Shown: positions 38,680 to 47,895 of the stretch, piece by piece
Position numbering within the stretch: position 1 is the stretch's first letter
Layout of the letters: the number at the start of each line of letters is the position of its first letter
DNA from: Variovorax sp. DXTD-1
Lineage (GTDB): Bacteria; Pseudomonadota; Gammaproteobacteria; Burkholderiales; Burkholderiaceae_C
NCBI RefSeq assembly: GCF_003984625.1
Contig: NZ_RWKH01000006.1
Span: forward strand, 163,465 to 227,464
Length of the DNA: 64,000 bases
Direction: 5' to 3'
Program-made: the position numbers and the translations under genes
The notes under the pieces: model-generated
Seen by the model: the letters and a program-made list of their open reading frames with translations, nothing else
Told to the model about the DNA's origin: nothing
Databases searched by the model: none

Positions 38680-39438
38680 CTAAGCCGCTGGCGCGACGGC
38701 AGCGCCTTCGATGCGATGGCGCCCGAGCGCACCGGCGACAAAGCCGCTCGCCTTCATCTCTTCGACGAAAGCGGCCAGCAGCGCCTGCGCCTCTGCGCCG
38801 CGGCTCGCCGGCGTGCCCATCGCTTGCTGTATGACCATGAAACGGCCGGGTAGCACGCGCACGCCCCGCTCGCGCTGCGCTTCGGCTTCGAGCAGTTGGC
38901 GAATGCCGGCGGCTACGTCGACCTGTCCGGAACGCAGCGCGGCGAGCGCCGCTGCCGCCCCCTGCAGCCGCATGATCTCCGCGTGCTTGATCTCGCGCGT
39001 GAGGAACAGGTCGTAGGCGCTGCCCGCGCCAACCGAGATGCGATGGCCCTGGGCATCGACCTGCGCGTTGTCCGTGAGCGTCGACGAGTCGCGCACGAGG
39101 TAGCTGCCTTCGATCAGCACATAGGGCGCGGTGAAGAGCAGCCCCTCGCTGCGCGCCGGGTCGACGGCAAAGAAGCCGATGTCGGCCTTCTCGTTCTTCA
39201 CCGCATCGACCGACGCCGCCGCCTTTTCGAACACCACGAGCTCCACGCCCACGCCAAGCCGCCGCGCGAACTCGCGTGCGAGATCGATCGAGACGCCTAC
39301 CGGTTCGCCCGTGGCCGCGTCCTTGTTCGCAAGAATCGGGTTGCCCAGGTTGATTGACGCGCGCAGCGTGCCGCCGGGCGCAAAGGCGGAAACAAGAGCG
39401 GGTGCAATGGCGTGTTGCGGCTGGGTCATGGCGTCCAT
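38680..39438 (-). CDS. amino-acid-type solute-binding protein (SBP_bac_3), no signal peptide
   Basis: 252 residues of the family-3 periplasmic binding fold: LRASINLGNPILA, GVSIDLAREFARRLG, VVFEKAAASVDAVKNEKADIGFF, and a C-terminal GRFMVIQQAMG. A standard signal peptide is not visible: the first 25 residues are not a basic-hydrophobic stretch, so it is either cytoplasmic or starts differently. No permease gene is nearby. The ligand is unknown. Confidence 0.75.
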   Translation of the reverse strand: MDAMTQPQHAIAPALVSAFAPGGTLRASINLGNPILANKDAATGEPVGVSIDLAREFARRLGVGVELVVFEKAAASVDAVKNEKADIGFFAVDPARSEGLLFTAPYVLIEGSYLVRDSSTLTDNAQVDAQGHRISVGAGSAYDLFLTREIKHAEIMRLQGAAAALAALRSGQVDVAAGIRQLLEAEAQRERGVRVLPGRFMVIQQAMGTPASRGAEAQALLAAFVEEMKASGFVAGALGRHRIEGAAVAPAA

Positions 39439-39486
39439 CGTTCGAGGAAGATGATGGGCACCAGTTTACTGACCCGCACCGATGCG

Positions 39487-40305
39487 TCAGCGTGCCGTTA
39501 TCGGCTCGAGCCCGGTCTTCGCGATGGTTGGCGCTGCAGCGGGCGCGTTGAGGTAGCGAATGAGCTGGCGTGCCGCATCGGGCTGCTTCGAGGCCGTGGC
39601 CACGCCGGCCGAGAACACCGTGACGCGCTGAACCTCCGCGGGCAGCGGGCCGATGTAGTCGATGCCCTCGATGGGAAGCAGCTCGCTCACCTGCTGCAGC
39701 CCCAGTGCCGCGTCGCCGCGTGCCACCACGGTGCCCACGCGCTCGCTCAGGATGCGCTTGCTCTTGGGCTTGACCTGGTCTTCGATGCCGAGCTTCTTGA
39801 GCAGCTCCGTCTCGTAGTAGGTGCCGCTGGCACTGGCCGAGTAGGCGATGGAAGGCGCCGCCAGCAGCGTGCGCTTGAGCGCGTCCACGGTCGAGATGTC
39901 GGGCTTGGGCGCGCCCTTGCGCACCGCGAAGCCGATGGACGAGCGCACCAGGTCGACCTGGCTCCCCGGCACCACCTTGCCTTGCGCCACCAGCGCGTCG
40001 AGCGCGGGCCGCGCAAGGATCACCACGTCGGCCGCCTCGTTGCGCGAGAGCCGGCTCGGAATCGAATCTTCCGCGTTGCCCATGGAGGCCCCATATGCGG
40101 TCTTGACCGTGCGGCCGCTGCTGCGCTCGAAGCCCGGGCGCAGGTCGTTGTACGCGGCCGTGAAGCCGCCCGAGGTCATCACGTGGATGTCGCCGCCGGC
40201 GGGGGCCTGGCCACCCAGGCTGCCGCATCCGGCAAGAACGGCCGTAGCCGCCAGCAGAGCGGTGCGGCGGGTCAGGCGATTGAACGAGAAAGGCTGGGTC
40301 TTCAT
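39487..40305 (-). CDS. ModA-like extracellular solute-binding protein
   Basis: 272 residues. Signal RLTRRTALLAATAVLAGC has a twin-Arg and a lipobox, so Tat- or Sec-exported lipoprotein (Cys at about 27). The body is SBP_bac_11: IHVMTSGGFTAAYNDL, ADVVILARPALDALVAQG and GDAALGLQQVSELLPIEGI. The family binds molybdate/tungstate, but many members have other ligands and the anion-binding residues cannot be confirmed. An AGGAG site precedes ATG 40305. No modB/modC nearby. Confidence 0.82.
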   Translation of the reverse strand: MKTQPFSFNRLTRRTALLAATAVLAGCGSLGGQAPAGGDIHVMTSGGFTAAYNDLRPGFERSSGRTVKTAYGASMGNAEDSIPSRLSRNEAADVVILARPALDALVAQGKVVPGSQVDLVRSSIGFAVRKGAPKPDISTVDALKRTLLAAPSIAYSASASGTYYETELLKKLGIEDQVKPKSKRILSERVGTVVARGDAALGLQQVSELLPIEGIDYIGPLPAEVQRVTVFSAGVATASKQPDAARQLIRYLNAPAAAPTIAKTGLEPITAR

Positions 40306-40432
40306 GATGTCTCCTGATAGTTTCGCATCCATCGTAGCCAGCGAAGCTGTCAATCAGCCTTCTGCGCTGCTGGGGAAACCACCGACCCGCGGGCGCGGCA
40401 GACATGCGCACCCGTTGGAGCCTCGGTCCAGA

Positions 40433-40717
40433 TCAACCGCGGGGTAGATCGAATTCGCGCAGCATCACGGGTTCGATCGAGCCTTGCGCAACCCGTCTGC
40501 GCACGGCTGCCTCCAGTTGGTCCGCGTACTGCGCGTAGGTTTCCATCGGGTCGCCGACTTGGGCGCCGGACCGATAGCGGTAATGCATGATTTCCCTGCT
40601 GATACTCGCGCCCACGGGTTGGTCATCGATCAGGACCCAGAAGCGGACCGTGCCAGAGGCCTCGTGGAAGAAGGGAGGATCAACGGGGGCCGTCCCGGAA
40701 AGAGGCTGTTCAGACAT
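40433..40717 (-). CDS. small hypothetical protein, DUF1488-like
   Basis: 94 residues. VRFWVLIDDQPVGASISREIMHYRY followed by a helical tail (ETYAQYADQLEAAVRRRV) recalls DUF1488-type proteins. Soluble. Divergent from the kinase gene at 40842. Function unknown. Confidence 0.6.
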   Translation of the reverse strand: MSEQPLSGTAPVDPPFFHEASGTVRFWVLIDDQPVGASISREIMHYRYRSGAQVGDPMETYAQYADQLEAAVRRRVAQGSIEPVMLREFDLPRG

Positions 40718-40841
40718 GGGGTGTATTCGGTTCGAGGAGCTTCAGGATACGCTTCATCGAGTACCCCTTTTCCCCAGACGCCTGGACCGCCGCTGTTTTT
40801 CCGCCTCCTGTTGTCCTACACGAGTGCATACTCCGTCCAGC

Positions 40842-41972
40842 ATGCGTTTAAGCCAATTCATCAAAGACAACATCGAACCCATTCTCATCGAGTGGGAAGC
40901 CTTCGCACGCACGATGATTCCTCCAGCGGAGACCATGTCCGTTGTCGAGCTGCGGGACCATGCGCATGAAATCCTGCTGGCCATTGCCGGCGAGATGGAA
41001 TCGGCGCAGTCTGAAAAGGAGCGCGAGGCAAAGTCCAAGGGACTCGCGCTGCCGTTCCTGAAAGGGACTTTCGCCGCCGAACACGGCGGCTTGCGTCAGC
41101 GGGTGGGCTTCGACCTTTCCCAATTGGGCGCGGAGTATCGCGCGCTGCGGGCCACGGTTCTGCGTCTGTGGATGGGAAACGTCAGCGTGGTCGACGCCGC
41201 GGTTCTTGAGGAAGTGGTGCGCTTCAACGAAGGCATAGACCAGGGCCTTGCCGAGGCCATGGCCACCTATTCCGAGCACGTCGCCAATTCCAGGGACACC
41301 TTCCTGGCGGTTCTGGGGCATGACCTTCGAAACCCCTTGAGCGCGCTCGGCTCCTGCATTCATCTTCTCGAACTGGCCGGCGAGGCAAAACCCAAGGAGC
41401 GCACCCTCCAGATCGCCAGGCGCAGCATTGCCTCGATCAACGATATGGTCACCGACCTGCTCGAGTACACGCGCACCCGGCTCGGCCGCGGCATCGAGGT
41501 GGTTCCGCAAGAGGGTGACCTGAGCGCTCTGTGCCAGGAGGCCTTCGACGAGGTTTGTGCGGCTTACCCCAAGCGGGCACTGGTTGCCGAGCTTCCGGCC
41601 GGCGTGGTCTTGATGTTCGACGCACCCAGAATGCGCCAGGTTCTCACCAACCTGCTGAGCAATGCCGTGCAGCACGGAGACCCCGCTTATCCCGTGGCCC
41701 TGGTGATTCGCGATGACGGCGCGCACACGACCCTTATCGTCAAGAACCAGGGGCGGCCGATTCCCCCTGACTCGATGCAGGTCATCTTCAACCCGCTGGT
41801 TCAGGTGCCGACCCGGGAGTCGGCGCCGCACGAGCGGCCCGCCACGAGCCTGGGTCTCGGCCTCTATATTGCCCGCGAGATCGTGACGGGGCACGGCGGC
41901 ACGATCACGGTGACGTCATCGGCAGCGGAAGGCACGGCATTCACCGTTCATCTGCCCCGCAGCAGAACATAG
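40842..41972 (+). CDS. sensor histidine kinase with RsbRD-like N-terminal domain
   Basis: 376 residues, soluble. Residues 1-150 form the RsbRD-like helical sensor domain (GAEYRALRATVLRLW, RFNEGIDQGLAEA); HisKA GHDLRNPLS with His160; HATPase N-box LLSNAVQHG and G-box LGLGLYIA. It is a paralogue of the island kinase at 29388-30536, sharing the same unusual architecture. The nearest regulator gene is the convergent LuxR-type gene at 42029, but pairing is uncertain. Confidence 0.88.
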   Translation: MRLSQFIKDNIEPILIEWEAFARTMIPPAETMSVVELRDHAHEILLAIAGEMESAQSEKEREAKSKGLALPFLKGTFAAEHGGLRQRVGFDLSQLGAEYRALRATVLRLWMGNVSVVDAAVLEEVVRFNEGIDQGLAEAMATYSEHVANSRDTFLAVLGHDLRNPLSALGSCIHLLELAGEAKPKERTLQIARRSIASINDMVTDLLEYTRTRLGRGIEVVPQEGDLSALCQEAFDEVCAAYPKRALVAELPAGVVLMFDAPRMRQVLTNLLSNAVQHGDPAYPVALVIRDDGAHTTLIVKNQGRPIPPDSMQVIFNPLVQVPTRESAPHERPATSLGLGLYIAREIVTGHGGTITVTSSAAEGTAFTVHLPRSRT

Positions 41973-42028
41973 ACGATCGATCCTGCCCGGACGCATGGCG
42001 CGCGGGTCTCGCCATAACCCCGCGTCGA

Positions 42029-42934
42029 TCAGCCCAGTTGCCCGCTCGCCAAGGCCGCCGCAGCGGCACGTGTTTCAACGCCGAGCTTCTCGAAGATGTG
42101 CTCGAGGTGCTTGTTGACCGTGCGCGGGCTGGTGCCGAGGATTTCGCCGATGTCGCGGTTGGTCTTGCCCTTGGCAAGCCACGACAGCACCTCGGTCTCG
42201 CGCGGCGTCAGGGCCGCTTCGGCAAGGCGTGCAGAAGGCGCGCCGCCGGCACCTTCGCGCTGCACGGCAAAGAGAAGCATGGTTTCGCCGAGCGCCGCGG
42301 CGCCCAGGTTGCGCACCGAAAGCCGTGTTCCCGCCGCGGTCATGAGTGCTATTGCGGCACCCTGCACGAGCACGGGCTCCAGCGAAGCGGGCAAGAGGCC
42401 CGGTGCCGGCGGCGCATCCATCGCGTGCAGCCACAGCGCGGCCTGGGGTGAACGCCACGCGACGCGACCGTGCGCATCGACAAAGACCACGCCCATGCCG
42501 GCCACGTCGACAGCATCGCGTGCCATGCGCGTGATCCGCGCATTGCGCGTGTGCGTGTGCAGCCGCGCGAGCACTTCCTGCGCGCGGATGGGCTTCACCA
42601 CGTAGTCGACGCCGCCGCACTCGAAGCCTTCGACCACGTGTGCCGTTTCCGAAAGGCCTGTCATGAACAGCACGGGAATGTGCGCAAGCGCCGCATTGGC
42701 CTTGATGCGCCGGCAGGTCTCGAAGCCCGAAAGGCCGGGCATCAGTCCGTCGAGCAGGATGGCGTCGGGCACCACCAGCTCGAGGCGCTGCAGCGCGGCC
42801 TCGCCGTCGGCGGCAACCAGCACGGTGTAGCCGCTCGACTCGAGCGTGTCGCACAGCATGCCCAGGCTGCTGGGGGCGTCGTCCACCACCAGCACCACGG
42901 GGCGTTCGGTTTCAAGGGGCGAGAGTGTCTGCAT
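42029..42934 (-). CDS. LuxR/NarL-type response regulator with PAS-like middle domain
   Basis: 301 residues. Receiver 10-128 (VDDAPSS, phospho-acceptor Asp62 in LLDGLMPG, Lys in VVKPI); a PAS-like segment 135-220 (VAGMGVVFVDAHGRVAW); and a LuxR HTH 237-297 (LTPRETEVLSWLAKGKTNRD). Its start lies 23 nt inside the end of the transporter-kinase fusion gene upstream, so the two are co-expressed and form a two-component system. Likely target: the divergent amide-uptake/formamidase operon. Confidence 0.92.
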   Translation of the reverse strand: MQTLSPLETERPVVLVVDDAPSSLGMLCDTLESSGYTVLVAADGEAALQRLELVVPDAILLDGLMPGLSGFETCRRIKANAALAHIPVLFMTGLSETAHVVEGFECGGVDYVVKPIRAQEVLARLHTHTRNARITRMARDAVDVAGMGVVFVDAHGRVAWRSPQAALWLHAMDAPPAPGLLPASLEPVLVQGAAIALMTAAGTRLSVRNLGAAALGETMLLFAVQREGAGGAPSARLAEAALTPRETEVLSWLAKGKTNRDIGEILGTSPRTVNKHLEHIFEKLGVETRAAAAALASGQLG

Positions 42935-45900
42935 CTTCTGCGAGTGCCTTGCGGAGATTGTCGAGATCGAAACGCGTGACCATGCCGCGCAGCCATGTGC
43001 AGGTCATGGCGGCGGGTGGAGAAGCGGCGGCGAGCCGGTCGAGCACCTGGTGCAGGCCGCGCACGTGGCCCATCTGCACCAGCCGCATCAGCTCGGCACG
43101 GTCGTCTTCCGAAAGCGCCAGCTGCTGCGGCCGGGGCGCGGTGTCGACGGTGGGCGGCATCGCGTCGTTCAGCGCCAGCCATTCGAGCCCGAGGTGCCGT
43201 TCCAGCGTGGCGATCAGCTGCGACTCGATGACCGGCTTGCCCACGAAGGCCTGGCAGCCCGCGGCGCGCAGCAGTTCGCCCTGGTTTTCGAACATGTTGG
43301 CCGAGACGATGATGATCGGGATGCGGTCGAAGCCCGAGGCGCGCACCAGCGCCGCGGTCTGCCAGCCGTCCATGTCGTCCATGGTGAGGTCCAGAAGAAT
43401 CGCGGAAGGCAGGTCTTCGCGCAGGCTGTCGAGGCATTCGGTGCCGCTCGCGGCCTCTCGCACCTCGAAGCCCAGCGGCGCGAGCATGCCGGCCAGCATC
43501 TGGCGCTGCACCGGCTGGTCGTCGACCACCAGCAGCGTGCGGCGCGCGCCGATATAGCCCGACACCGGCCGCCGCAGTGCGCCGGACTGCGCCTCTGGCC
43601 CCGGGTCGGCCACTTCGCGCAGGTATACCCGCACGCTGAACGTGCTGCCCGCGGGCGAGGTCTCGGCCAGGCGCAGTTCGCCGCCCATCAGCGATGTGAG
43701 AAGGCCCGTGATGGTGAGCCCGAGCCCGGTGCCGGGCTCGCCGCGCCTGCGTCCGGCGGCCCCGCGCTCGAAGGGAAGAAAGATGCGCTGGTGGTCTTGC
43801 GGCGCCACGCCGATGCCGGTGTCGACCACGTCGAAGCGCAGCACCTCGCGCCGTGCATCGACATGCAGGGTGACCGTACCGCTGTCGGTGAAGCGCACCG
43901 CATTGGCCAGCAGGTTGATGAGAATCTGGCGCAGCCGCTTGGCATCGGCATGCACCCAGGGCGGCAGCCGCCCGCTGTGGGTGTACACGAACGCCAGGCC
44001 CTTGTTCTCCGCCTGCGGCCGCACCATGTGCACGAGTTCGTCGAGAAAGGCGGGCAGCGCGAGCGGGGCGGGCTCCAGCTGCAGGCGGCCGGCCTCGATG
44101 CGGGCCAGGTCGAGCAGCCCGTCGATCAGCCCGAGCATGTGCTCGCCGCTGCGCTGGATGGTCTGCACCGCCTCGCGCGGCGGTGCCACGGCCTCGGCCT
44201 TGAGAAGGATCTGCGAGTAGCCGAGGATGCTGTTCAGCGGCGTGCGCAACTCGTGCGTCATGCCGGCCACGTAGCGGGTCTTGGCCTGGTTGGCGGCCTC
44301 GGCGGCTTCCTTCGCGGTCTGCAGCGCCGCATCGGTGCGCTGGTGCGCCTCGATCTCGACGGTGAGCAGGTGGTTGTGACGGTTCGATTCTTCCTGCGCC
44401 ATCTGTCGGCTCTCGCTGCCCAGAACGATCCACCATGCGGCAACGGCTGCCACCAACGACAGCAGCGCAAACACCTTGAGGAAGGCGCTTCGCAAAGCAG
44501 GGTCCACGGCATCCGAGCCCACGATGGCCTCTTGCGCATACACCACGCCCATCACGGTGGCCAGCAAGGCCACGAGCGAGGTGGCCACCATCAGGTAATG
44601 CGCCACGCGAAAGTTGAGCCGGCCCGACAACGCGGGCGGCAGCAGCGCCTTGAGCCAGCTGCTCATCTGCTCGGCGGCGCGCGAGTCGGTCTTGCAACGG
44701 TCGTGGCAGCGCGATTCGAGCGTGCAGCACAGCGAGCAGATGGGGGCGCTGTAGGCCGGGCAGTGCGCCATGTCTTCCGACTCGAAGCTGTTGTCGCACA
44801 CCGAGCACTTGACCATTTGCCCCGGCGTCCAGCGCTGGATGTCGGTGCGCGCCAGGTAGTAGCGCCCGCGTGTGCGCCAGGCCAGCAGCGGCGAAACGAC
44901 CAGCGCCGTCATGAGCGCGATGAAGGGCGAGAACGCCCGCGCCCATTGGCCCAGCACACCGGAGTAGGCCAGCATGGCGAGCGCCGCCGCCACCAGCATC
45001 GCTCCCAGGCCGACCGGATTGATGTCGTACAGGTGCGCGCGCTTGAACTCGATGGTGCGCGGGCTCCAGCCGAGCGGCTTGTTGATGACCAGGTCGGCCA
45101 CCAGCGCGCCAACCCATGCAATGGCGATGTTGCTGTAGAAGCCCAGCACGTGCTCGAGCGCCGCGAACACGCCGAGCGTCATCAGCAGAATGGCGATGAC
45201 CACGTTGAACACCAGCCACACCACGCGCCCCGGGTGGCTGTGCGTGAGCCGCGCAAAGAAGTTGGACCACGCCAGCGAGCCCGCATAGGCGTTGGTGAGG
45301 TTGATCTTCATCTGCGACACCACCACGAAGAGGGTGGTGATTGCCAGCACCCAGGCCGGGTCGCGCAACACGTACGAAAAGCCCGTGAGGTACATCAGCG
45401 TGGGCTCGATGGCGTGCTTGCCCGGAATCTCGTGCTGCAGCGCAAGAAAGGCCAGGAAGGCGCCGCCCATCATCTTGAGCATGCCCGGCACGGTCCAGCC
45501 CGGCCCCGCCACCAGCACCGCGGCCCACCAGCGGCCCCGGTTGGCGGCCGTCTTCTCGGGAAGGAAGCGCAGGTAGTCGACCTGCTCGCCGATCTGCACC
45601 ACGAGCGAAAAGGCCACCGTGGCGGCGGCGCCGAACATCAGCGGGTCGAAGCCGCTGCTGTCCGAGGTGCGGCCCACCAGGCCGGTGAAGTCGGCATAGA
45701 GCTCTGGCTTCTTCACCAGCACCGCGATGAAGGGGCAGACGAACAGCACGATCCAGATCGGCTGCGTCCACAGCTGCAGGCCCGAGATGAGCGTGATGCC
45801 GCGCATCACCAGCGGCACGATCACGATCGACGAGAGCAGGTAGAGCAGCGGCAACGGCCAGTCGAGGTACAGCTGCAGCGCCAGCGCGAGGATGGCCGCC

Positions 45901-46304
45901 TCCAGCGCAAAGAAGATGAAGGTAAAGCTCGCGTAGATCAGCGAGGTGAGGGTGGAGCCCAGGTAGCCGAAGCCCGCGCCGCGCGTGAGCAGGTCCATGT
46001 CCACGCCGTGCTTGGCCGCGTAGTAGGAAATCGGCAGGCCGGTGAGGAAGGTGATGAGCCCCACCACCAGGATGGCCCACAGCGCGTTCGAGAAGCCGTA
46101 GTTCAGCGCGATGGCCCCGCCGATGGCCTCCAGCGCCAGGAACGAGGTGGCGCCGAAGGCCGCGTTCGCGACGCGGAACTCCGACCACTTGCGAAAGCTG
46201 CGCGGCGTGTAGCGCAGTGCGTAGTCCTCCAGCGTTTCGTTCGCCACCCACGCGTTGTAGTCGCGGCGGATGCGAAAGATCTTCTGGCCGGTGACGGGTT
46301 GCAT
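42912..46304 (-). CDS. NCS1-transporter / histidine kinase / receiver fusion sensor
   Basis: 1130 residues from ATG 46304. Residues 1-475 are a whole NCS1 (Cyt/Ura/allantoin permease) domain with about 12 membrane segments. A Cys-rich segment at 498-540 (CSVC, CSLCC, CHDRC) looks metal-binding. Two further membrane segments follow (570-590, 610-628), a coiled coil, HisKA with His684 (MTHELRTPLN), HATPase (NLLANAVRF, TGLGLT), a receiver with Asp972 (LLDLTMDDMDG), and a helical tail. Such a protein would sense, or sense while importing, a nucleobase- or urea-like compound, by analogy to CbrA-type transporter kinases. Candidate partner: the LuxR-type regulator. Confidence 0.92.
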   Translation of the reverse strand: MQPVTGQKIFRIRRDYNAWVANETLEDYALRYTPRSFRKWSEFRVANAAFGATSFLALEAIGGAIALNYGFSNALWAILVVGLITFLTGLPISYYAAKHGVDMDLLTRGAGFGYLGSTLTSLIYASFTFIFFALEAAILALALQLYLDWPLPLLYLLSSIVIVPLVMRGITLISGLQLWTQPIWIVLFVCPFIAVLVKKPELYADFTGLVGRTSDSSGFDPLMFGAAATVAFSLVVQIGEQVDYLRFLPEKTAANRGRWWAAVLVAGPGWTVPGMLKMMGGAFLAFLALQHEIPGKHAIEPTLMYLTGFSYVLRDPAWVLAITTLFVVVSQMKINLTNAYAGSLAWSNFFARLTHSHPGRVVWLVFNVVIAILLMTLGVFAALEHVLGFYSNIAIAWVGALVADLVINKPLGWSPRTIEFKRAHLYDINPVGLGAMLVAAALAMLAYSGVLGQWARAFSPFIALMTALVVSPLLAWRTRGRYYLARTDIQRWTPGQMVKCSVCDNSFESEDMAHCPAYSAPICSLCCTLESRCHDRCKTDSRAAEQMSSWLKALLPPALSGRLNFRVAHYLMVATSLVALLATVMGVVYAQEAIVGSDAVDPALRSAFLKVFALLSLVAAVAAWWIVLGSESRQMAQEESNRHNHLLTVEIEAHQRTDAALQTAKEAAEAANQAKTRYVAGMTHELRTPLNSILGYSQILLKAEAVAPPREAVQTIQRSGEHMLGLIDGLLDLARIEAGRLQLEPAPLALPAFLDELVHMVRPQAENKGLAFVYTHSGRLPPWVHADAKRLRQILINLLANAVRFTDSGTVTLHVDARREVLRFDVVDTGIGVAPQDHQRIFLPFERGAAGRRRGEPGTGLGLTITGLLTSLMGGELRLAETSPAGSTFSVRVYLREVADPGPEAQSGALRRPVSGYIGARRTLLVVDDQPVQRQMLAGMLAPLGFEVREAASGTECLDSLREDLPSAILLDLTMDDMDGWQTAALVRASGFDRIPIIIVSANMFENQGELLRAAGCQAFVGKPVIESQLIATLERHLGLEWLALNDAMPPTVDTAPRPQQLALSEDDRAELMRLVQMGHVRGLHQVLDRLAAASPPAAMTCTWLRGMVTRFDLDNLRKALAEDADTLAP

Positions 46305-46562
46305 GGTGGGCTCTGGTGGCGAGGGCGGCGGTGGCATGGCTGCAGATACAGCAAGAAGCGCTCCCTGCATTTCCCTGCCTTCCGCTACCCGTGCACGGCC
46401 TGCGAGTCTGGGTGCAGTCGCGCCTGCCGCCGCTACGTTGAATGACGTATTCGCGGCGGCTCAAGTGATTTCTAAAGTACCAGCCATGGTGCTCGGGGCA
46501 CCGTCCGATGCACTGCGATGGTGCGCGGCTCTCCTTTCCAACAACCTGCCTGGAGTTTCCTG
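46305..46562. promoter_or_regulatory. divergent promoter region of the sensor and amide-uptake operons
   Basis: 258 bp between divergent genes, so it should hold promoters for both. I see no clear sigma-54 or sigma-70 boxes. The AGTGATTTCTAAAGTACC stretch near 46464 is the AT-richest part and the likeliest promoter site for the plus-strand operon. A GGAG ribosome site precedes 46563. Confidence 0.45.
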
Positions 46563-47828
46563 ATGTCGCGTGATTTCGATCCCTCCCTCGATACCCTGGC
46601 ATTGCGCCGCCGCCGACTGCTGCAGGGCGCCGCCGCGCTGCCCGTGATGGGCCTGAGCGGCCTGAGCTTCGGCCAGTCGCAGTTCCCCACGGCCAAGGTC
46701 AACACCACCAAGCTCGCGGTGACCGACACTGAAGTGACGGTGGGCCAGCTGCATTCGTCGTCCGGCACCATGGCCATTTCGGAAACCGGCTCCATCCAGG
46801 CCGAGCAGCTCGCCATCGACCAGATCAACGCGATGGGCGGCATCCTCGGCCGCAAGATCAAGGTGATCAAGGAAGATGGTGCTTCCGACTGGCCGACCTT
46901 TGCCGAGAAGTCGAAGAAGCTGTTGGTCAACGACCACTGCGCCGCGGTGTTCGGCTGCTGGACCAGCGCCTCGCGCAAGGCCGTGCTGCCTGTGTTCGAG
47001 AAGGAGAACGGCCTGTTGTACTACCCGACCTTCTACGAAGGCCTGGAGCAAAGCAAGAACGTGATCTACACCGGCCAGGAGGCCACGCAGCAGATCATCT
47101 GGGGCCTGGATTGGGGCGCGAAGGAGAAGAAGGCCAAGACCTTCTTCCTCGTCGGCTCCGACTACATCTGGCCGCGCACCTCGATGAAGATCGCGCGCAA
47201 GCACATCGAGAACTTCCAGAAGGGCTCGGTCAAGGGCGAGGAGTACTACCCGCTGGGCCACACCAACTTCAACTCGCTGATCAACAAGATCAAGGTCGCC
47301 AAGCCCGACTGCATCTTCGCGGCGGTGGTAGGCGGCTCGAACGTGGCCTTCTACAAGCAGCTCAAGGCCGCGGGCATCACGGGCGACAAGCAGTTCCTGC
47401 TGACGCTGGCCGTCACCGAAGACGAAATGACCGGCGTGGGCGGTGAGAACTTCGCGGGCTTCTATTCGTCGATGAAGTACTTCCAGTCGCTTGACAACGA
47501 GAACAACAAGAAGTTCGTGGCCGCCTTCAAGGCCAAGTACGGCAAGGACGCGGTGATCGGCGACGTCACGCAGGCGGGCTACTTGGGCCCGTGGCTGTGG
47601 AAGGCCGCGGTCGAGAAGGCCGGCAGCTTCGACGTCGACAAGGTGGTGGCCGGCTCGCCGGGCATCGAGCTGAAGACCGCGCCCGAAGGCTACGTGAAGC
47701 TGGATGCGAACCACCACCTGTGGAGCAAGGCGCGCATCGGGCAGGGGCAACTGGACGGGACGTTCAAGGTGGTGGCGGAGTCGGCTGAATTGATCAAGCC
47801 GGATCCGTTCCCGAAGGGCTATCAGTAA
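46563..47828 (+). CDS. amide/urea ABC transporter substrate-binding protein (FmdD/UrtA type)
   Basis: 421 residues. Tat-type signal with four Arg (LRRRRLLQGAAALPVMG) and cleavage near residue 40. The mature protein has the UrtA/FmdD pattern: TVGQLHSSSGTMAISETGS, INAMGGILGRKI, YYPTFYEGLEQSKNVIYTG. It delivers short-chain amides or urea to the permease encoded downstream. It heads an operon ending in formamidase, which favours an FmdD-like formamide/acetamide role over plain urea. A strong hairpin follows the stop. Confidence 0.9.
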   Translation: MSRDFDPSLDTLALRRRRLLQGAAALPVMGLSGLSFGQSQFPTAKVNTTKLAVTDTEVTVGQLHSSSGTMAISETGSIQAEQLAIDQINAMGGILGRKIKVIKEDGASDWPTFAEKSKKLLVNDHCAAVFGCWTSASRKAVLPVFEKENGLLYYPTFYEGLEQSKNVIYTGQEATQQIIWGLDWGAKEKKAKTFFLVGSDYIWPRTSMKIARKHIENFQKGSVKGEEYYPLGHTNFNSLINKIKVAKPDCIFAAVVGGSNVAFYKQLKAAGITGDKQFLLTLAVTEDEMTGVGGENFAGFYSSMKYFQSLDNENNKKFVAAFKAKYGKDAVIGDVTQAGYLGPWLWKAAVEKAGSFDVDKVVAGSPGIELKTAPEGYVKLDANHHLWSKARIGQGQLDGTFKVVAESAELIKPDPFPKGYQ

Positions 47829-47852
47829 GCAGGCCGCCGACCCTCACCCCAA

Positions 47853-47876
47853 CCCTCTCCCGCGCGCGGGAGAGGG
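47853..47876. repeat. 24-nt perfect palindrome / hairpin after the binding-protein gene
   Basis: CCCTCTCCCGCG and its exact complement form a 12-bp stem with no real loop, preceded by CCCTCACCCCAA. This resembles a REP-type dispersed hairpin. Located 24 bp after the stop and 19 bp before the permease gene, it could stabilise the upstream mRNA and raise binding-protein over permease expression. Confidence 0.65.
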
Positions 47877-47895
47877 AGTCAATACAGGAATCTCC

